Positions 17,171-26,673 of a DNA stretch of 64,000 nt are shown one piece after another; within the stretch, counting starts at the first letter, position 1, and each line of letters begins with the position of its first letter. Position numbers and translations under genes: made by a program. The notes beneath the pieces were generated by a model. That model worked only from the letters and a program-made list of their open reading frames with translations, ran no database searches and was not told the origin of the DNA. This DNA is from Cupriavidus consociatus. Its GTDB lineage: Bacteria; Pseudomonadota; Gammaproteobacteria; Burkholderiales; Burkholderiaceae. The stretch is taken from NCBI RefSeq assembly GCF_017814975.1, contig NZ_JAGIQA010000004.1:1-64000 (forward strand). The letters are read 5' to 3'.

Positions 17171-17767
17171 CTACGAGCGAACGCCGAACAGGCCGTGCCA
17201 GAATGAATCGAAGGCGCCGGGATGGCGCCTGTGGCGCTCGGGGGTGTCGTGGCCTGACGCCGCTGCTGCCGCCGCTGCTGCCGGCTGGGGCGCTTGCGCG
17301 GCAGCCGCACTGGCCTGACGCGAGGCCTGCAATGCCGAAACGCTGTCGGCAATGCGAGCCGCCAGCTCCGCCTCGCAATCCCGGCCGAGCAGCACGCCAA
17401 ACAGGACATCGCGGTTGTGGCCGTCATCGGCAAAGCGCATGGCGATGGTGACCATCTTCTCGTACTGTTCCTGCGCCGCGCGCTGAGCCTCGCGCTGGGC
17501 GGCGCGTTCCTGCTCTTCCTGTGCCTCCTGCTCCGCTTGCCAGCGCTGCATCTCGCGCTCGAATACTTCGTCGTAGATCTGGCGCTGTTCAGCGTCAGAC
17601 AGGATCGCGTAGGCGTCGCGGATTTCCTGGAAGGCCGCATGCGCCTCGGCCTCGCGGCCGAGGTTACGGTCCGGGTGCCATTTCATGGCGGCGCGCCGGT
17701 ACGCCAGCTTGATCTCGTCAAGGGTGGCGTCGGCTTGCACGCCTAAAGTTGCGTAGAGGGTCGTCAT
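17171..17767 (-). CDS. J-domain (DnaJ-like) co-chaperone
   Basis: A 198-residue protein whose first 65 residues are a J domain: LYATLGVQADATLDEIKLAYR, the essential HPD in KWHPDRN, and FQEIRDAYAILSD. A Gln/Glu/Arg-rich coiled coil follows (about 75-105), then a helical stretch and an Ala/Pro/His-rich tail. It lacks the Gly/Phe region, zinc centre and substrate-binding domain of DnaJ, so it is a type III J protein that stimulates an Hsp70 for a specific client. It lies just downstream of the DUF6600 gene on the same strand, 68 bases away, which suggests co-transcription. Confidence 0.85.
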   Translation of the reverse strand: MTTLYATLGVQADATLDEIKLAYRRAAMKWHPDRNLGREAEAHAAFQEIRDAYAILSDAEQRQIYDEVFEREMQRWQAEQEAQEEQERAAQREAQRAAQEQYEKMVTIAMRFADDGHNRDVLFGVLLGRDCEAELAARIADSVSALQASRQASAAAAQAPQPAAAAAAAASGHDTPERHRRHPGAFDSFWHGLFGVRS

Positions 17768-17835
17768 GGGGCGATGGCGCTGCTGGGCAGGCGTTCATGC
17801 TAGCACGGCGCGCCGGCCCATCGGGGGCGTTGCGG

Positions 17836-20619
17836 CTACTGGCGCCGGTCGCCGTCGCGGTTACGTGCCTCCATCTGCCCACGGTCGTGCTCGGCGCGCT
17901 GCTGTTGCTGGCGCTGCTGCTCCATCTGCTGGCGCTGGCGGTCCTGCATCTGACGCTGCTGCTGCTCCTGCTGGTGGCGCTGCTGCTCCTGCATTGCCCG
18001 CTGCTGCTCCTGCATCTGCCGCTGCTGCGCCTGCGCGGCGCGTTGCTGCTGCTCTGCCTGCTGGCGCTGCATGGCCTGCTGGCGTTGCTGCTCCTGCATC
18101 TGCCGCTGCTGTTCCTGCGCCTGCCGGTGCTGTTCCTGCATCTGGCGCTGCTGTTCCATCTGCTGACGCTGGGCGGCCTGCGCCTGCCGCTGCTGGGCTT
18201 CCTGCGCCTGGCGCTGCTGTGCCTCTTGCATCTGACGTTGCTGCTCGAAACGCTGGCGCTGCATCTCCTGTCCCTGCCGCTGCTGCTCGGCCATCTGGCG
18301 CTGACGCTCCACCTGCTGACGCTGCTGCTCGGCGGCCTGGCGCTGCTGGTCCATCTGCTGGCGCTGGGCGTCGTGCGCCTGCCGCTGCTGCTCCATCTGC
18401 TGGCGTTGCGCGTCCTGAGCCTGGCGCTGCTGCTCCATCTGCTGACGCTGGGCCTCGTGCGCCTGGCGCTGGCGGCCTTCCTGCATCTGGCGCTGCTGGG
18501 CGTCCTGGGCCTGGCGCTGCTGCGCCTCCTGCATCTGGCGTTGCTGCTCGAAGCGCTGGCGCTGCATTTCCTGCGACTGCCGCGCCGGATCGGGGCGATC
18601 CTGCCCGTCTGCCCACTGGCGTTGCTGCGCGCGCTGCTGGTCCCGCTGCTGGTCCTGCTGGCGGCGCTCCATCGCTTCCTGCTGCTGGCGCTGCAGTTCG
18701 CGCGCCTGCTGCTGTTCGCGGCCTTGCTGGCCCTGCCACTGGCGCGACTGTTCTTGCTGGCGACGCTCCATCGTTTCCTGTTGCTGCCGCTGCAGTTCGC
18801 GCGCCTGCTGCTGTTCGCGCTGCATGGCCTGCGCCTGGCGTTGCGCATCGGGCTGGCCGGCAAAACCGCGCCCGTCGTCGGGACGCGAGCCCTGCCCACG
18901 GCCATTGCCGCGCCAGCCGTCCGGACCCTGAGCCGGGTCCGGGCGACCGCCGCGCGGCTGCTGCTCGCGCGCGGCCAGGGCTGCCTGGCTCATGCGCACG
19001 TCCGGCATGGTCTGCGCCTCGCGCCCCGGGCGCCCGGGGCGTCCCGGCCGTGGCTCAGAGCTGCCGCGCCATACCGGGCCCGCCCCCGGGACGACACCGC
19101 CCTCGCGGGCGAAGCGTCGAGCCAGGTCATCGGTGGCCGGCCGTCCCGGCGGGTGCGCCGCGATCGCCTGGCGCTCGAAGCCGGGGCGCGCTTGCGGCGG
19201 CAGCTGCCGCACGGGCGCGGCGCCGACCAGGCTGCTCTTGACCGGCGCCACCGGCGGGCCACCACGTGCCTCGCCGGCCGGCAGGTTGCGCCATTCGGCC
19301 CGGTGCATGCCGCGCACCGGACGTCCCTCGACGAAATTGCGCGCCGGCATGCCGGTGATAGCGCCAGGCACGTTGCGGTTGGCATACGGCGCGGGCCGCC
19401 CCCGGTCGCCCATCACGAAGTTGTTGACGGTGACGCGGTTGATGCGCGCGACATAGGTGGGACTGGCGCGGTACGCCGGCCGGTAGGCGTCGCGCGGACC
19501 CAGCGGGTACCACGCCACGCCGGGACCGCCGCCCACGTGCACGCTGCTCCAGCCGTGTCCGCCACCCCCGCCACCGACAAAGGCGACCACGGCCGGCGAG
19601 TAGCACGGCCGCACCCGCGGACCCGGCACCCAGCCCCAGCGCGTGCCCACATAGGCCCAGCGCCCGTAGTGCGACGGGGCGAAGCCCCATGGGGCATCGT
19701 CGATCCAGGTCCAGCCCCACGGCGCGATCCACGCCCAGTGGCCGACGCTGTAGGGTGCCCAGCCAGCGCTGACGACGCGCGGGAACCAGACCGCCCCGTA
19801 GGCAGGTTCTTCCTGCCAGTCGCCGTAGTCGTCCAGCGCCGCGTAGCCGGGCATTTCGCGCGGCAAGTAGCGCGCCGACGGCGATGCGTCTTCGCGCGCG
19901 TCGCGTGCCGCGGTCCAGCGGTCGAAGCTGTCTTCGGCCACGGGACCGCCGCCGGCGTCGGCCAGGTCGGTGCCGGCAAAGCGCATGCGATCGCCGCGCT
20001 GCAGTTCGATCGAGCGGCTGTCGCCATAGACCACGGCGCTGCCATGCCGCATCGTCACCGTGGTGGTGCTGCCGTCCGGGGCCACGTCAAGCCGGTAGTC
20101 GCCCGGTTCGCGCGGCACGAAGGCCAGGTTGGGGGTATCGATCTCGACGGTCTGGTCCTGCGGCAGCGCGCGCACGCGCACCTGCAGCGTGCCCTGCGTC
20201 AGCTTGACCTGCGTGGTGTCGTCGTCCAGGTTCAGGATGCTGGCCGCGGTGGCGCCGCCCATGCGCATGGCGACGGTGCCGGCATGCAGCTCGGCGCGGC
20301 CGCCGGCATCCATCCACAGGCGGTCACCGGTAGTGACCGGGCGGTTCACGCCGGTAGCTGCCCACTGGTCCGAGCCCGCCGGCGCAAAGCTCAGGTTGCC
20401 GTCGACCGCGGTGAGCGTGGCGATGCGGGCGGACGGGTCGGCCTGCGCGACCGGGGCATCGACCATGGGCGCATCCAGGTAGGGCTGGCCGGGCGCCGGC
20501 ACCTGGGCCAGTGCAGCAGCCGCCACTGCCAGGGCCGACGCGGCGGCGAGCGCGGTCAGGGCGAGCCGGCGGGGACCAGCAGCCGGGCGGGGATCTTGGG
20601 GGAGAACGGAATCTGGCAT
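17836..20619 (-). CDS. FecR/DUF6600 secreted protein with long Gln/Arg-rich tail
   Basis: A 927-residue protein. I chose the ATG at 20619 (MPDSVLPQDPR) because a signal peptide follows it (RRLALTALAAASALAVAAAA, cleavage near ALAQ); an open frame continues to 20763. Residues about 65-215 are a FecR-like beta domain (ATLTAVDGNLSFAPAGSDQW). Residues about 270-370 form the Trp/Gly-rich DUF6600 block (GHWAWIAPWGWTWIDDAPWG). From about 580 to the end the chain is almost entirely Gln, Arg, Met, Ala and Glu in heptad-like repeats. The protein is exported and probably envelope-associated; the function is unknown. No ribosome binding site is obvious, so the start remains uncertain. Confidence 0.75.
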   Translation of the reverse strand: MPDSVLPQDPRPAAGPRRLALTALAAASALAVAAAALAQVPAPGQPYLDAPMVDAPVAQADPSARIATLTAVDGNLSFAPAGSDQWAATGVNRPVTTGDRLWMDAGGRAELHAGTVAMRMGGATAASILNLDDDTTQVKLTQGTLQVRVRALPQDQTVEIDTPNLAFVPREPGDYRLDVAPDGSTTTVTMRHGSAVVYGDSRSIELQRGDRMRFAGTDLADAGGGPVAEDSFDRWTAARDAREDASPSARYLPREMPGYAALDDYGDWQEEPAYGAVWFPRVVSAGWAPYSVGHWAWIAPWGWTWIDDAPWGFAPSHYGRWAYVGTRWGWVPGPRVRPCYSPAVVAFVGGGGGGHGWSSVHVGGGPGVAWYPLGPRDAYRPAYRASPTYVARINRVTVNNFVMGDRGRPAPYANRNVPGAITGMPARNFVEGRPVRGMHRAEWRNLPAGEARGGPPVAPVKSSLVGAAPVRQLPPQARPGFERQAIAAHPPGRPATDDLARRFAREGGVVPGAGPVWRGSSEPRPGRPGRPGREAQTMPDVRMSQAALAAREQQPRGGRPDPAQGPDGWRGNGRGQGSRPDDGRGFAGQPDAQRQAQAMQREQQQARELQRQQQETMERRQQEQSRQWQGQQGREQQQARELQRQQQEAMERRQQDQQRDQQRAQQRQWADGQDRPDPARQSQEMQRQRFEQQRQMQEAQQRQAQDAQQRQMQEGRQRQAHEAQRQQMEQQRQAQDAQRQQMEQQRQAHDAQRQQMDQQRQAAEQQRQQVERQRQMAEQQRQGQEMQRQRFEQQRQMQEAQQRQAQEAQQRQAQAAQRQQMEQQRQMQEQHRQAQEQQRQMQEQQRQQAMQRQQAEQQQRAAQAQQRQMQEQQRAMQEQQRHQQEQQQRQMQDRQRQQMEQQRQQQQRAEHDRGQMEARNRDGDRRQ
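18351..18476. repeat. 42-base tandem repeats inside the DUF6600 gene
   Basis: CCATCTGCTG units recur at 18351, 18393 and 18435, exactly 42 bases apart. They encode a 14-residue unit of the type AQRQQMEQQRQAQD. The surrounding 800 bases are degenerate versions of the same pattern, which suggests expansion by slippage. Confidence 0.75.
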
Positions 20620-20903
20620 GGACTCAGGGGGAAGGCCAATGGCGGCGCGCCATCCAATTGTCACCATACATTGCCGGGACCGCCGGCGGCATGGCCGGGC
20701 CGTCGCACTTTGTAAGCTTGTATTTCGCCATGCGGCAAGGGCGCGCGCGGGGCGAACTGGCACGAGGCAGGCGCGGCGCGGGCGGGCGGGCAGATGGCGC
20801 CCGCCAGGAGGTGCGCAACGGCGCGGCGGCCGTCAAAGGTGGAAACAACTCTTGGACAAGTCCGGCCGGCAAATCCCCGCGAGGGGGCGCGGCCGGGCGG
20901 CGG

Positions 20904-22259
20904 CTACCCACGTTGCTGCTGGCGCAGCAGTTCGGTCAGCCGGTCGGCCGGCATCGGCCGCCCGTACAGGTAGCCCTGGGCCTCGTGGCAGTCGTTGGCC
21001 AGCAGGAAGTCCCGCTGCTCGGTGGTCTCGACGCCCTCTGCGACCACGCCGATACGCAGGCTCTTGCCCACGTTGATCACCGAGCGCACGATCGCGGCGT
21101 CGACCGGATCCTGGGTGACATTGCGGATAAAGGACTGGTCGATCTTGAGCCGGTCGACCGGGAACGACTTGAGGAAGCTCAGCGAGGCATAGCCGGTGCC
21201 GAAATCGTCGCAGGTCAGCGTCACGCCGTCGCGGCGCAGCGCCTGCAGCTGGTCCGCAACCTCGTCGCCCTGCTGCAGCGCGATGGTCTCGGTGATCTCG
21301 ATCTCCAGGCGATCCGGCGCCAGCTCCAGCGCGCGCAGCACGTGGCGCACCTCGGTCAGAAGGCGGCTTTCGGACAGTTGCGCGGCGAACAGGTTGATGG
21401 CGACGCGCGGCGGCTGCGGAAACGCCAACGACCACGCGCGCGCCTGCGCGCACGCGGTCTGCAGCAGCCACATGCCGACGTCGCTGGCAATGCTGCTGGC
21501 AGCCAGCGCGTCGATAAACAGTGCCGGCACGATCAGGCCGCGGGTCGGATGACGCCAGCGCATCAGCGCCTCGGCGCCGCGGATGCGGCCGTCGCGCAGG
21601 TCGACCTGCGGCTGGTACAGCAGCTCGAACTGGCGCTGCGCGTAGGCTTCGTGCAGGGCCTGGACCAGCGACAGGCGCGCGGTCACGTCCGAGCGCATCT
21701 GCGGCTTGAAGAAGCGGATGGTGCGGCCGCCATCGTGCTTGGCACGGGCCAGCGCCAGGCTGGCGGCGGCGAGTACGTCGGAGCCCAGTTCACCGGCGGC
21801 GGGAATCACGCACGCGCCGATGCTGGCCAGCACATGGTGGCGGCGGCCGGCGTGCTCATGCGGGGAAGACAGCATTGACAGGATCGCCGCGCCGACGTGC
21901 CGGACCAGCGTGGGATCGGAGATGGAAGGCAGCAGCACGCCGAACTCATCGCTGCCGACTCGGCCAATGGTGGCATCGCGCGGCGATGCATCGCGCAGGC
22001 GCCGGGCCACACGCTGCAGAATGACGTCGCCCTCTGCATGCCCGTGCATATCATTGAAGGCACGAAAATCGTCGATGCCGATCAGCAGCAACGCGCAGCG
22101 AGGCACCGCCTCAGCCTGCAGGCGCGCCTCCAGCCGCTTCAGAAACCCCTGGCGATTGTCAACGCCGGTCAGCGGATCGAGATCCGAGCCTGGCGAGGCG
22201 CCAGCCGCCTTCGCGCCGGACTTGGCCACCATCCCTGCCCCATCTGTAATTGTCGACAT
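20904..22259 (-). CDS. GGDEF-EAL protein, probable c-di-GMP phosphodiesterase
   Basis: A 451-residue protein with no membrane segment or obvious sensory domain. The GGDEF domain (about 25-185) has GSDEF at 102-106 in place of GG[DE]EF, so it is probably a degenerate cyclase that may bind GTP. The EAL domain (about 195-445) keeps the residues needed for hydrolysis: E230-A-L232, N289, the E319/E321 region, D351-D352 in DDFGTG, K372 and E408. It is therefore predicted to break down c-di-GMP. It is transcribed divergently from wspA with a shared 275-base gap and may counterbalance WspR. Confidence 0.88.
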   Translation of the reverse strand: MSTITDGAGMVAKSGAKAAGASPGSDLDPLTGVDNRQGFLKRLEARLQAEAVPRCALLLIGIDDFRAFNDMHGHAEGDVILQRVARRLRDASPRDATIGRVGSDEFGVLLPSISDPTLVRHVGAAILSMLSSPHEHAGRRHHVLASIGACVIPAAGELGSDVLAAASLALARAKHDGGRTIRFFKPQMRSDVTARLSLVQALHEAYAQRQFELLYQPQVDLRDGRIRGAEALMRWRHPTRGLIVPALFIDALAASSIASDVGMWLLQTACAQARAWSLAFPQPPRVAINLFAAQLSESRLLTEVRHVLRALELAPDRLEIEITETIALQQGDEVADQLQALRRDGVTLTCDDFGTGYASLSFLKSFPVDRLKIDQSFIRNVTQDPVDAAIVRSVINVGKSLRIGVVAEGVETTEQRDFLLANDCHEAQGYLYGRPMPADRLTELLRQQQRG

Positions 22260-22534
22260 TGTTACCCGCTAGCAATTTAGCAAGTGTGACGAAAACTCGG
22301 AAAAAATCAAGAAGTTCCCGCCGGCAGCCGTAAGCCCAATGCGGCGATGCAACGCTGGCGAGCCTGCCGTGCTGTTGCGCGTTGAATCGGCTTCCGGCTT
22401 ACAGTACCCTACCGCGCACCAGGGCCGTGCCAGCCGCCACGCCGCCGGAGATCCGCCCTGGACGCGGCGATGCGAGCAACGGCCGCCCCGGGTAGTCTTG
22501 CGCCCCATCGCCGCTGCTCCTCCTGAACAAGAAC

Positions 22535-24169
22535 ATGACCGGGACCTTCACCGTGAACGCTTGGACCATCCGCCACCGAATCCTGGCCAGCTTTTCCATG
22601 ATCCTGCTGGTCATGGCCCTGATGGGCGTGGTCGCCTATACGCGGATGAATGCAATCGAGCGCGAAACCGCGCTGATGCTGCATGACGCGCTGCCCGGGC
22701 TGAACTACAGCACCGGTATCCGCGGGGTCTGGGGCGAACGCTACGTGCTTGCCTGGCAGACCATCAATGCCTCGAACGATGCCGAGCGCCGCGGTTTCCA
22801 GGAGCAGGGCAAGGACGCGGCGGCGCGCCTGGACAAGCTGGAGCAGCAGTACGAGTCCTCGATCACGCGCAGCGAGGACCGCGTCGCGTTCCAGGCTTAC
22901 CGCGACCTGCGCGCCCAGTATGAACAGGCCGCGCAGGTGCTGGCCCAGCCCGGCGACTGGAACGGCGCGGCCGCGGTCGCGGCGCTGCGCGGCACCGTGC
23001 ACGATCGCTGGATCGCCGCGCGCAAGGCGGCCCAGCACCTGGTCGACGACAACAGCGCGGTCAATGCGCGCGCCGCGCGCGGCATCGACGACGCGGTCAA
23101 CGCCGCCAAGATCGGCATCGAGGCCGCGCTGATCGCCGCGTTGGTGGTGGCCGTGGTGTGCGGCTACCTGCTGCTGCGCGCGATCACCGTGCCGATGCAG
23201 TCGATCGTCGGCCTGCTCGCCGGCATCCGCGGCGGCGACCTGCGCCTGCGCATGGCGCTGCGCCGCAAGGACGAGTTCCACGAGGTCGAGGAAGGCTTCA
23301 ACCAGATGACCGGCGAGCTGACCTCGCTGGTGGGCCAGGCGCAGCGCACCGCGATCCAGGTCACCACCTCGGTCAACGAGATCGCCGCCACCGCGCGCCA
23401 GCAGCAGGCTACCGCCACCGAGACCGCCGCCACCACCACGCAGATCGGCGCCACCTCGCGCGAGATCTCGGCCACTGCGCGCGACCTGGTGCGCACCATC
23501 CATGAGGTATCCAGCGCCGCCGAGCAGGCGGCCGGGCTGGCCGGCACCGGACAAGTGGGCCTGTCGCGCATGGAAGGCACCATGCAGCACGTGATGGAAG
23601 CCGCCGGCTCGGTCAACGGCAAGCTCGCGACGCTGAACGAGAAGGCCGGCAATATCAATCAGGTGGTGACCACCATCGCCAAGGTGGCCGACCAGACCAA
23701 CCTGCTGTCGCTCAATGCCGCGATCGAAGCCGAGAAGGCCGGCGAGTACGGCCGCGGCTTCTCGGTGGTGGCCACCGAGATCCGCCGCCTCGCCGACCAG
23801 ACCGCAGTGGCCACCTACGACATCGAGCAGATGGTGCGCGAGATCCAGTCGGCCGTTGCCGCCGGCGTGATGGGCATGGACAAGTTCTCGGAGGAAGTGC
23901 GCCGCGGCATGTCGGAGGTGACGCAGGTGGGCGACCAGCTGTCGCAGATCATCGCGCAGGTGCAATCGCTGGCGCCGCGCGTGGTGATGGTCAGCGAGGG
24001 CATGCAGGCGCAGGCCGGCGGCGCCGAGCAGATCAACCAGGCGCTGATGCAGCTGTCGGAAGCCGCCCAGCAGACGGTCGAATCGCTGCGCCAGTCAGGC
24101 CAGGCCATCGACGAGCTGACGCTGGTCGCCAACGACCTGCGCAGCGGCGTTTCGCGCTTCAAGGTCTAG
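22535..24169 (+). CDS. wspA: WspA: methyl-accepting receptor of the Wsp surface-sensing system
   Basis: A 544-residue chemoreceptor. It has TM1 near 17-36, a helical periplasmic domain of about 150 residues, TM2 near 192-213, HAMP, and a methyl-accepting signalling domain with the hairpin tip KVADQTNLLSLNAAIEAEKAGEYGRGF. In Pseudomonas, WspA clusters respond to surface contact and activate the CheA-like kinase WspE. The identification rests on gene order: wspB to wspR follow without interruption. No C-terminal CheR-docking pentapeptide is present. The ATG at 22535 lacks a clear ribosome binding site, so the start is moderately sure. Confidence 0.9.
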   Translation: MTGTFTVNAWTIRHRILASFSMILLVMALMGVVAYTRMNAIERETALMLHDALPGLNYSTGIRGVWGERYVLAWQTINASNDAERRGFQEQGKDAAARLDKLEQQYESSITRSEDRVAFQAYRDLRAQYEQAAQVLAQPGDWNGAAAVAALRGTVHDRWIAARKAAQHLVDDNSAVNARAARGIDDAVNAAKIGIEAALIAALVVAVVCGYLLLRAITVPMQSIVGLLAGIRGGDLRLRMALRRKDEFHEVEEGFNQMTGELTSLVGQAQRTAIQVTTSVNEIAATARQQQATATETAATTTQIGATSREISATARDLVRTIHEVSSAAEQAAGLAGTGQVGLSRMEGTMQHVMEAAGSVNGKLATLNEKAGNINQVVTTIAKVADQTNLLSLNAAIEAEKAGEYGRGFSVVATEIRRLADQTAVATYDIEQMVREIQSAVAAGVMGMDKFSEEVRRGMSEVTQVGDQLSQIIAQVQSLAPRVVMVSEGMQAQAGGAEQINQALMQLSEAAQQTVESLRQSGQAIDELTLVANDLRSGVSRFKV

Positions 24170-24207
24170 GCGGCCGCGCCGGCCCGCCTAGCCCCCGCCT
24201 AGCGACC

Positions 24208-24681
24208 ATGAAGCTCTTCCTGCTGTTCTGCCTTGGCGCCGACCACTACGCCCTGGATGCGGCCGAGGTCGCCGAGGTGCTGCCGCTGACGCGCCTGAAG
24301 CAGGTGCCCGGCGCGCCCGCCTGGGTGGCCGGCATGATGGAGCGCCGCGGCCAGCCGGTGCCGGTGATAGACCTGCCTGCGCTGGCCACCGGCGTGCCGG
24401 CGGCGCTGCGCACCAGCACGCGCACGGTGCTGGTCCATTACCGCCATCGCGGCACCGCGGCGCCGCGGCTGCTCGGCCTGCGGCTCGAGTCCGCCACGCA
24501 GATGCTGCGCTGCCCGGCCGAATCCTTCGTCGATGGCGGTATCGCGGGCGCCAGCCCGCGATACCTGGGGCCGGTGCGCCATGACGCGCGCGGACTGGTG
24601 CAGTGGGTGCGCGTCGACGCCCTGCTGCCAGACGAAATCCATGCGATGCTGTTCGCCGACACGTCCGGAGATCCAGCATGA
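24208..24681 (+). CDS. wspB: WspB: CheW-like coupling protein
   Basis: A 157-residue CheW-domain protein (MKLFLLFCLGADHYALDAAE, then WVAGMMERRGQPVPVIDLPAL). It should couple the receptor WspA to the kinase WspE; in Pseudomonas two CheW paralogues, WspB and WspD, share this task. The gene begins 38 bases after wspA, and its stop overlaps the wspC start in ATGA. Confidence 0.9.
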   Translation: MKLFLLFCLGADHYALDAAEVAEVLPLTRLKQVPGAPAWVAGMMERRGQPVPVIDLPALATGVPAALRTSTRTVLVHYRHRGTAAPRLLGLRLESATQMLRCPAESFVDGGIAGASPRYLGPVRHDARGLVQWVRVDALLPDEIHAMLFADTSGDPA

Positions 24682-25952
24682 GCACTGCCACGCACATCGA
24701 GGCCCTGCTCAAGGCCCGCATCGGCCTGGATGCCGATGCCATTGGCAGCGGCGCGGTGCAACGCGCGGTGCGCGAGCGCAGCGAGGCAGTGCAGGCGGCG
24801 GATACGCAGGCGTACTGGAACCTGCTGCACGGCACCGCCGGCGAGTTCCAGGCGCTGATCGAGGCAGTGGTGGTGCCCGAGACCTGGTTCTTCCGGCATC
24901 GCGAAGCGCTGCTGGCGCTGGGCCGCTTTGCCGCCGAGCGCGCCTTGGCCGACGGCACGCGCATGCTGCGCGTGCTGAGCCTGCCTTGCTCCACCGGCGA
25001 AGAACCCTATTCGATCGCCATGGCCCTGCTCGATGCGGGCGTGCCGGCGGCGCGCTTCCGCATCGACGCCGTCGACATCAGCGCCCGTGCGCTGGCGCGC
25101 GCGCGCCAGGGCACGTATGGCGCCAACGCCTTCCGCGGCGGCCCGCTGGATTTCCGCGACCGCTATTTCACCGCGGGCCCCGCCGGCTACGCGCTGGACC
25201 CGCGTGTGCGTGCACAGGTGCGGCTGCTGCAGGGCAACCTGGTCGATCCCAACCTGCTTGCCGGCGAACCGCCCTATGATTTCGTGTTCTGCCGCAACCT
25301 GCTGATCTATTTCGATGCGCCCGACCAGCGGCGCGCGGTGCAGACGCTGGCGCGGCTGACGATGGCCGACGGCCTGCTTTTCGTCGGCCCGGCCGAGGCC
25401 AGCCTGATGAGCGCACAGGGGCTGGTGCCGCTCGGCCTGCCGCTGACCTTTGCCTTCCGCCAACCCTCGCCGCGCGCCACACTGGCTGCTGTCGCGCACC
25501 CGCCGCAGGTGGCAAGGATGGCTGCGCCGCCGCGCCTGCCGCGCTCGCCGGTGCCGGCCAGGCCGATGCCCGTGCGGCCAGTCCCCGCGGCCGGCGCGCC
25601 GGCCGCTCCCGTCATGCCCGGCCATGCGCACGCCAGCGAACTGGCCCGCATCGCCGGCATGGCCGACCGTGGCGAACTGGAGGCCGCTGCCGCCGCCTGC
25701 CAGGCACTGCTCGACCGTATCGGCGCCGATGCCGGCGCCGCCGGTGCCTGGTGCATGCAGGGCGTGTTGCACGACGCCGCCGGCCGCACCGCGCAGGCGC
25801 ATGCCGCCTACCGCAAGGCGCTGTACCTGGACCCGGCGCACCAGGAAAGCCTGTACCACCTGGCCGCGCTGCTCGACACAGAGGGCGACCACGACGGCGC
25901 CATGCGCCTGCGCCAGCGCGCGCAGCGCCACATCGGCAAGCACCATGGCTGA
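24678..25952 (+). CDS. wspC: WspC: CheR-type methyltransferase with C-terminal TPR
   Basis: A 424-residue protein. Residues about 1-265 are a CheR SAM-dependent methyltransferase (VPETWFFRHREALLAL, LSLPCSTGEEPYSIAM, FVFCRNLLIYFDAPDQ). A Pro/Ala-rich linker (about 275-315) and a TPR-like helical region (HASELARIAGMADRGELEAA to the end) follow. WspC methylates WspA to sensitise it. The ATG at 24678 was chosen from the overlap with wspB; the longer frame starts inside that gene. Confidence 0.92.
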   Translation: MSTATHIEALLKARIGLDADAIGSGAVQRAVRERSEAVQAADTQAYWNLLHGTAGEFQALIEAVVVPETWFFRHREALLALGRFAAERALADGTRMLRVLSLPCSTGEEPYSIAMALLDAGVPAARFRIDAVDISARALARARQGTYGANAFRGGPLDFRDRYFTAGPAGYALDPRVRAQVRLLQGNLVDPNLLAGEPPYDFVFCRNLLIYFDAPDQRRAVQTLARLTMADGLLFVGPAEASLMSAQGLVPLGLPLTFAFRQPSPRATLAAVAHPPQVARMAAPPRLPRSPVPARPMPVRPVPAAGAPAAPVMPGHAHASELARIAGMADRGELEAAAAACQALLDRIGADAGAAGAWCMQGVLHDAAGRTAQAHAAYRKALYLDPAHQESLYHLAALLDTEGDHDGAMRLRQRAQRHIGKHHG

Positions 25953-26673
25953 ACCGCAAGGCATCTTCCGCGGAACCTGCGCGGCCACCGTGGCGGTGGA
26001 CGATTGCTGGCGCCGCATCGGCGTGCGCGGCGACGGCTCCTGCCCGGCGCTGGCCGAGCATGCGCACTGCCGCAACTGTCCGACGTACGCGCAGGCCGCG
26101 GCCAGGCTGCTGGATGCGCAGCAGCTGGACCAGGTCGCCGATGCACTGCCCGACGCGGCAACCCTCGCCGTGGAAGCAGACGACCCGTATGCCGGGCACG
26201 GGACCGCGCTGTCTTGCCTGGTCTTCCGCATCGGCGAAGAATGGCTGGCGTTGCCGACCGCGGCACTGGGCGAAGTCACTGCGCCGTGTCCGGTGCATTC
26301 GCTGCCGCACCGCCGCGATGCCGCCGTGCTGGGCCTGGCGGCCGTGCGCGGCAACCTGCTGGTGTGCCTGTCGCTGGCACGGCTGTTCGGCTCTGGCAGC
26401 TCCACGCCCACGCCGCCCGCCAGCGGCGACGCCGTCGAGGCGGATGGCAGCCGCTTCCTGATCCTGGGACAGGGCCGCGCCGCGCTTGCGCTGCCGGTGG
26501 CCGAAGTTTCCGGCGTGGTGCGCATGCCCGGAGCCGCATTGCAGCCGCTGCCGGCCACGCTGGGCCGCGCGTCGGCACGCTATACGCAGGCGCTGTTCAT
26601 GGACCAGGGCCGCAGCATCGGCCTGCTCGACGCGGCCCTGCTGCGCCAGGCACTGGCACGGAGCCTGGCATGA
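25945..26673 (+). CDS. wspD: WspD: second CheW-like coupling protein with Cys-rich N-terminus
   Basis: A 242-residue CheW-domain protein preceded by about 60 extra residues. The N-terminal part contains DDCWRRIGVRGDGSCPALAE, then HAHCRNCPTYAQ, so four Cys and two His lie within about 30 residues. This block is known from WspD proteins and looks able to bind a metal, although no role is established. The CheW fold follows (CLVFRIGEEWLALPT, then AAVLGLAAVRGNLLVCLSL). It starts 8 bases before the wspC stop and ends in an ATGA overlap with wspE. Confidence 0.9.
   Translation: MAEPQGIFRGTCAATVAVDDCWRRIGVRGDGSCPALAEHAHCRNCPTYAQAAARLLDAQQLDQVADALPDAATLAVEADDPYAGHGTALSCLVFRIGEEWLALPTAALGEVTAPCPVHSLPHRRDAAVLGLAAVRGNLLVCLSLARLFGSGSSTPTPPASGDAVEADGSRFLILGQGRAALALPVAEVSGVVRMPGAALQPLPATLGRASARYTQALFMDQGRSIGLLDAALLRQALARSLA

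Noticed and set aside
18020-18830. Regular repeats considered as a CRISPR array
   Set aside because: Units are 42 bases with no unique spacers and translate to in-frame 14-residue protein repeats.
17749-20715. 988-codon Leu-rich plus-strand frame that looks like a membrane protein
   Set aside because: It is the mirror of the Gln/Arg repeat (CTG/CAG codons read backwards) of the DUF6600 gene, so the hydrophobicity is an artefact.
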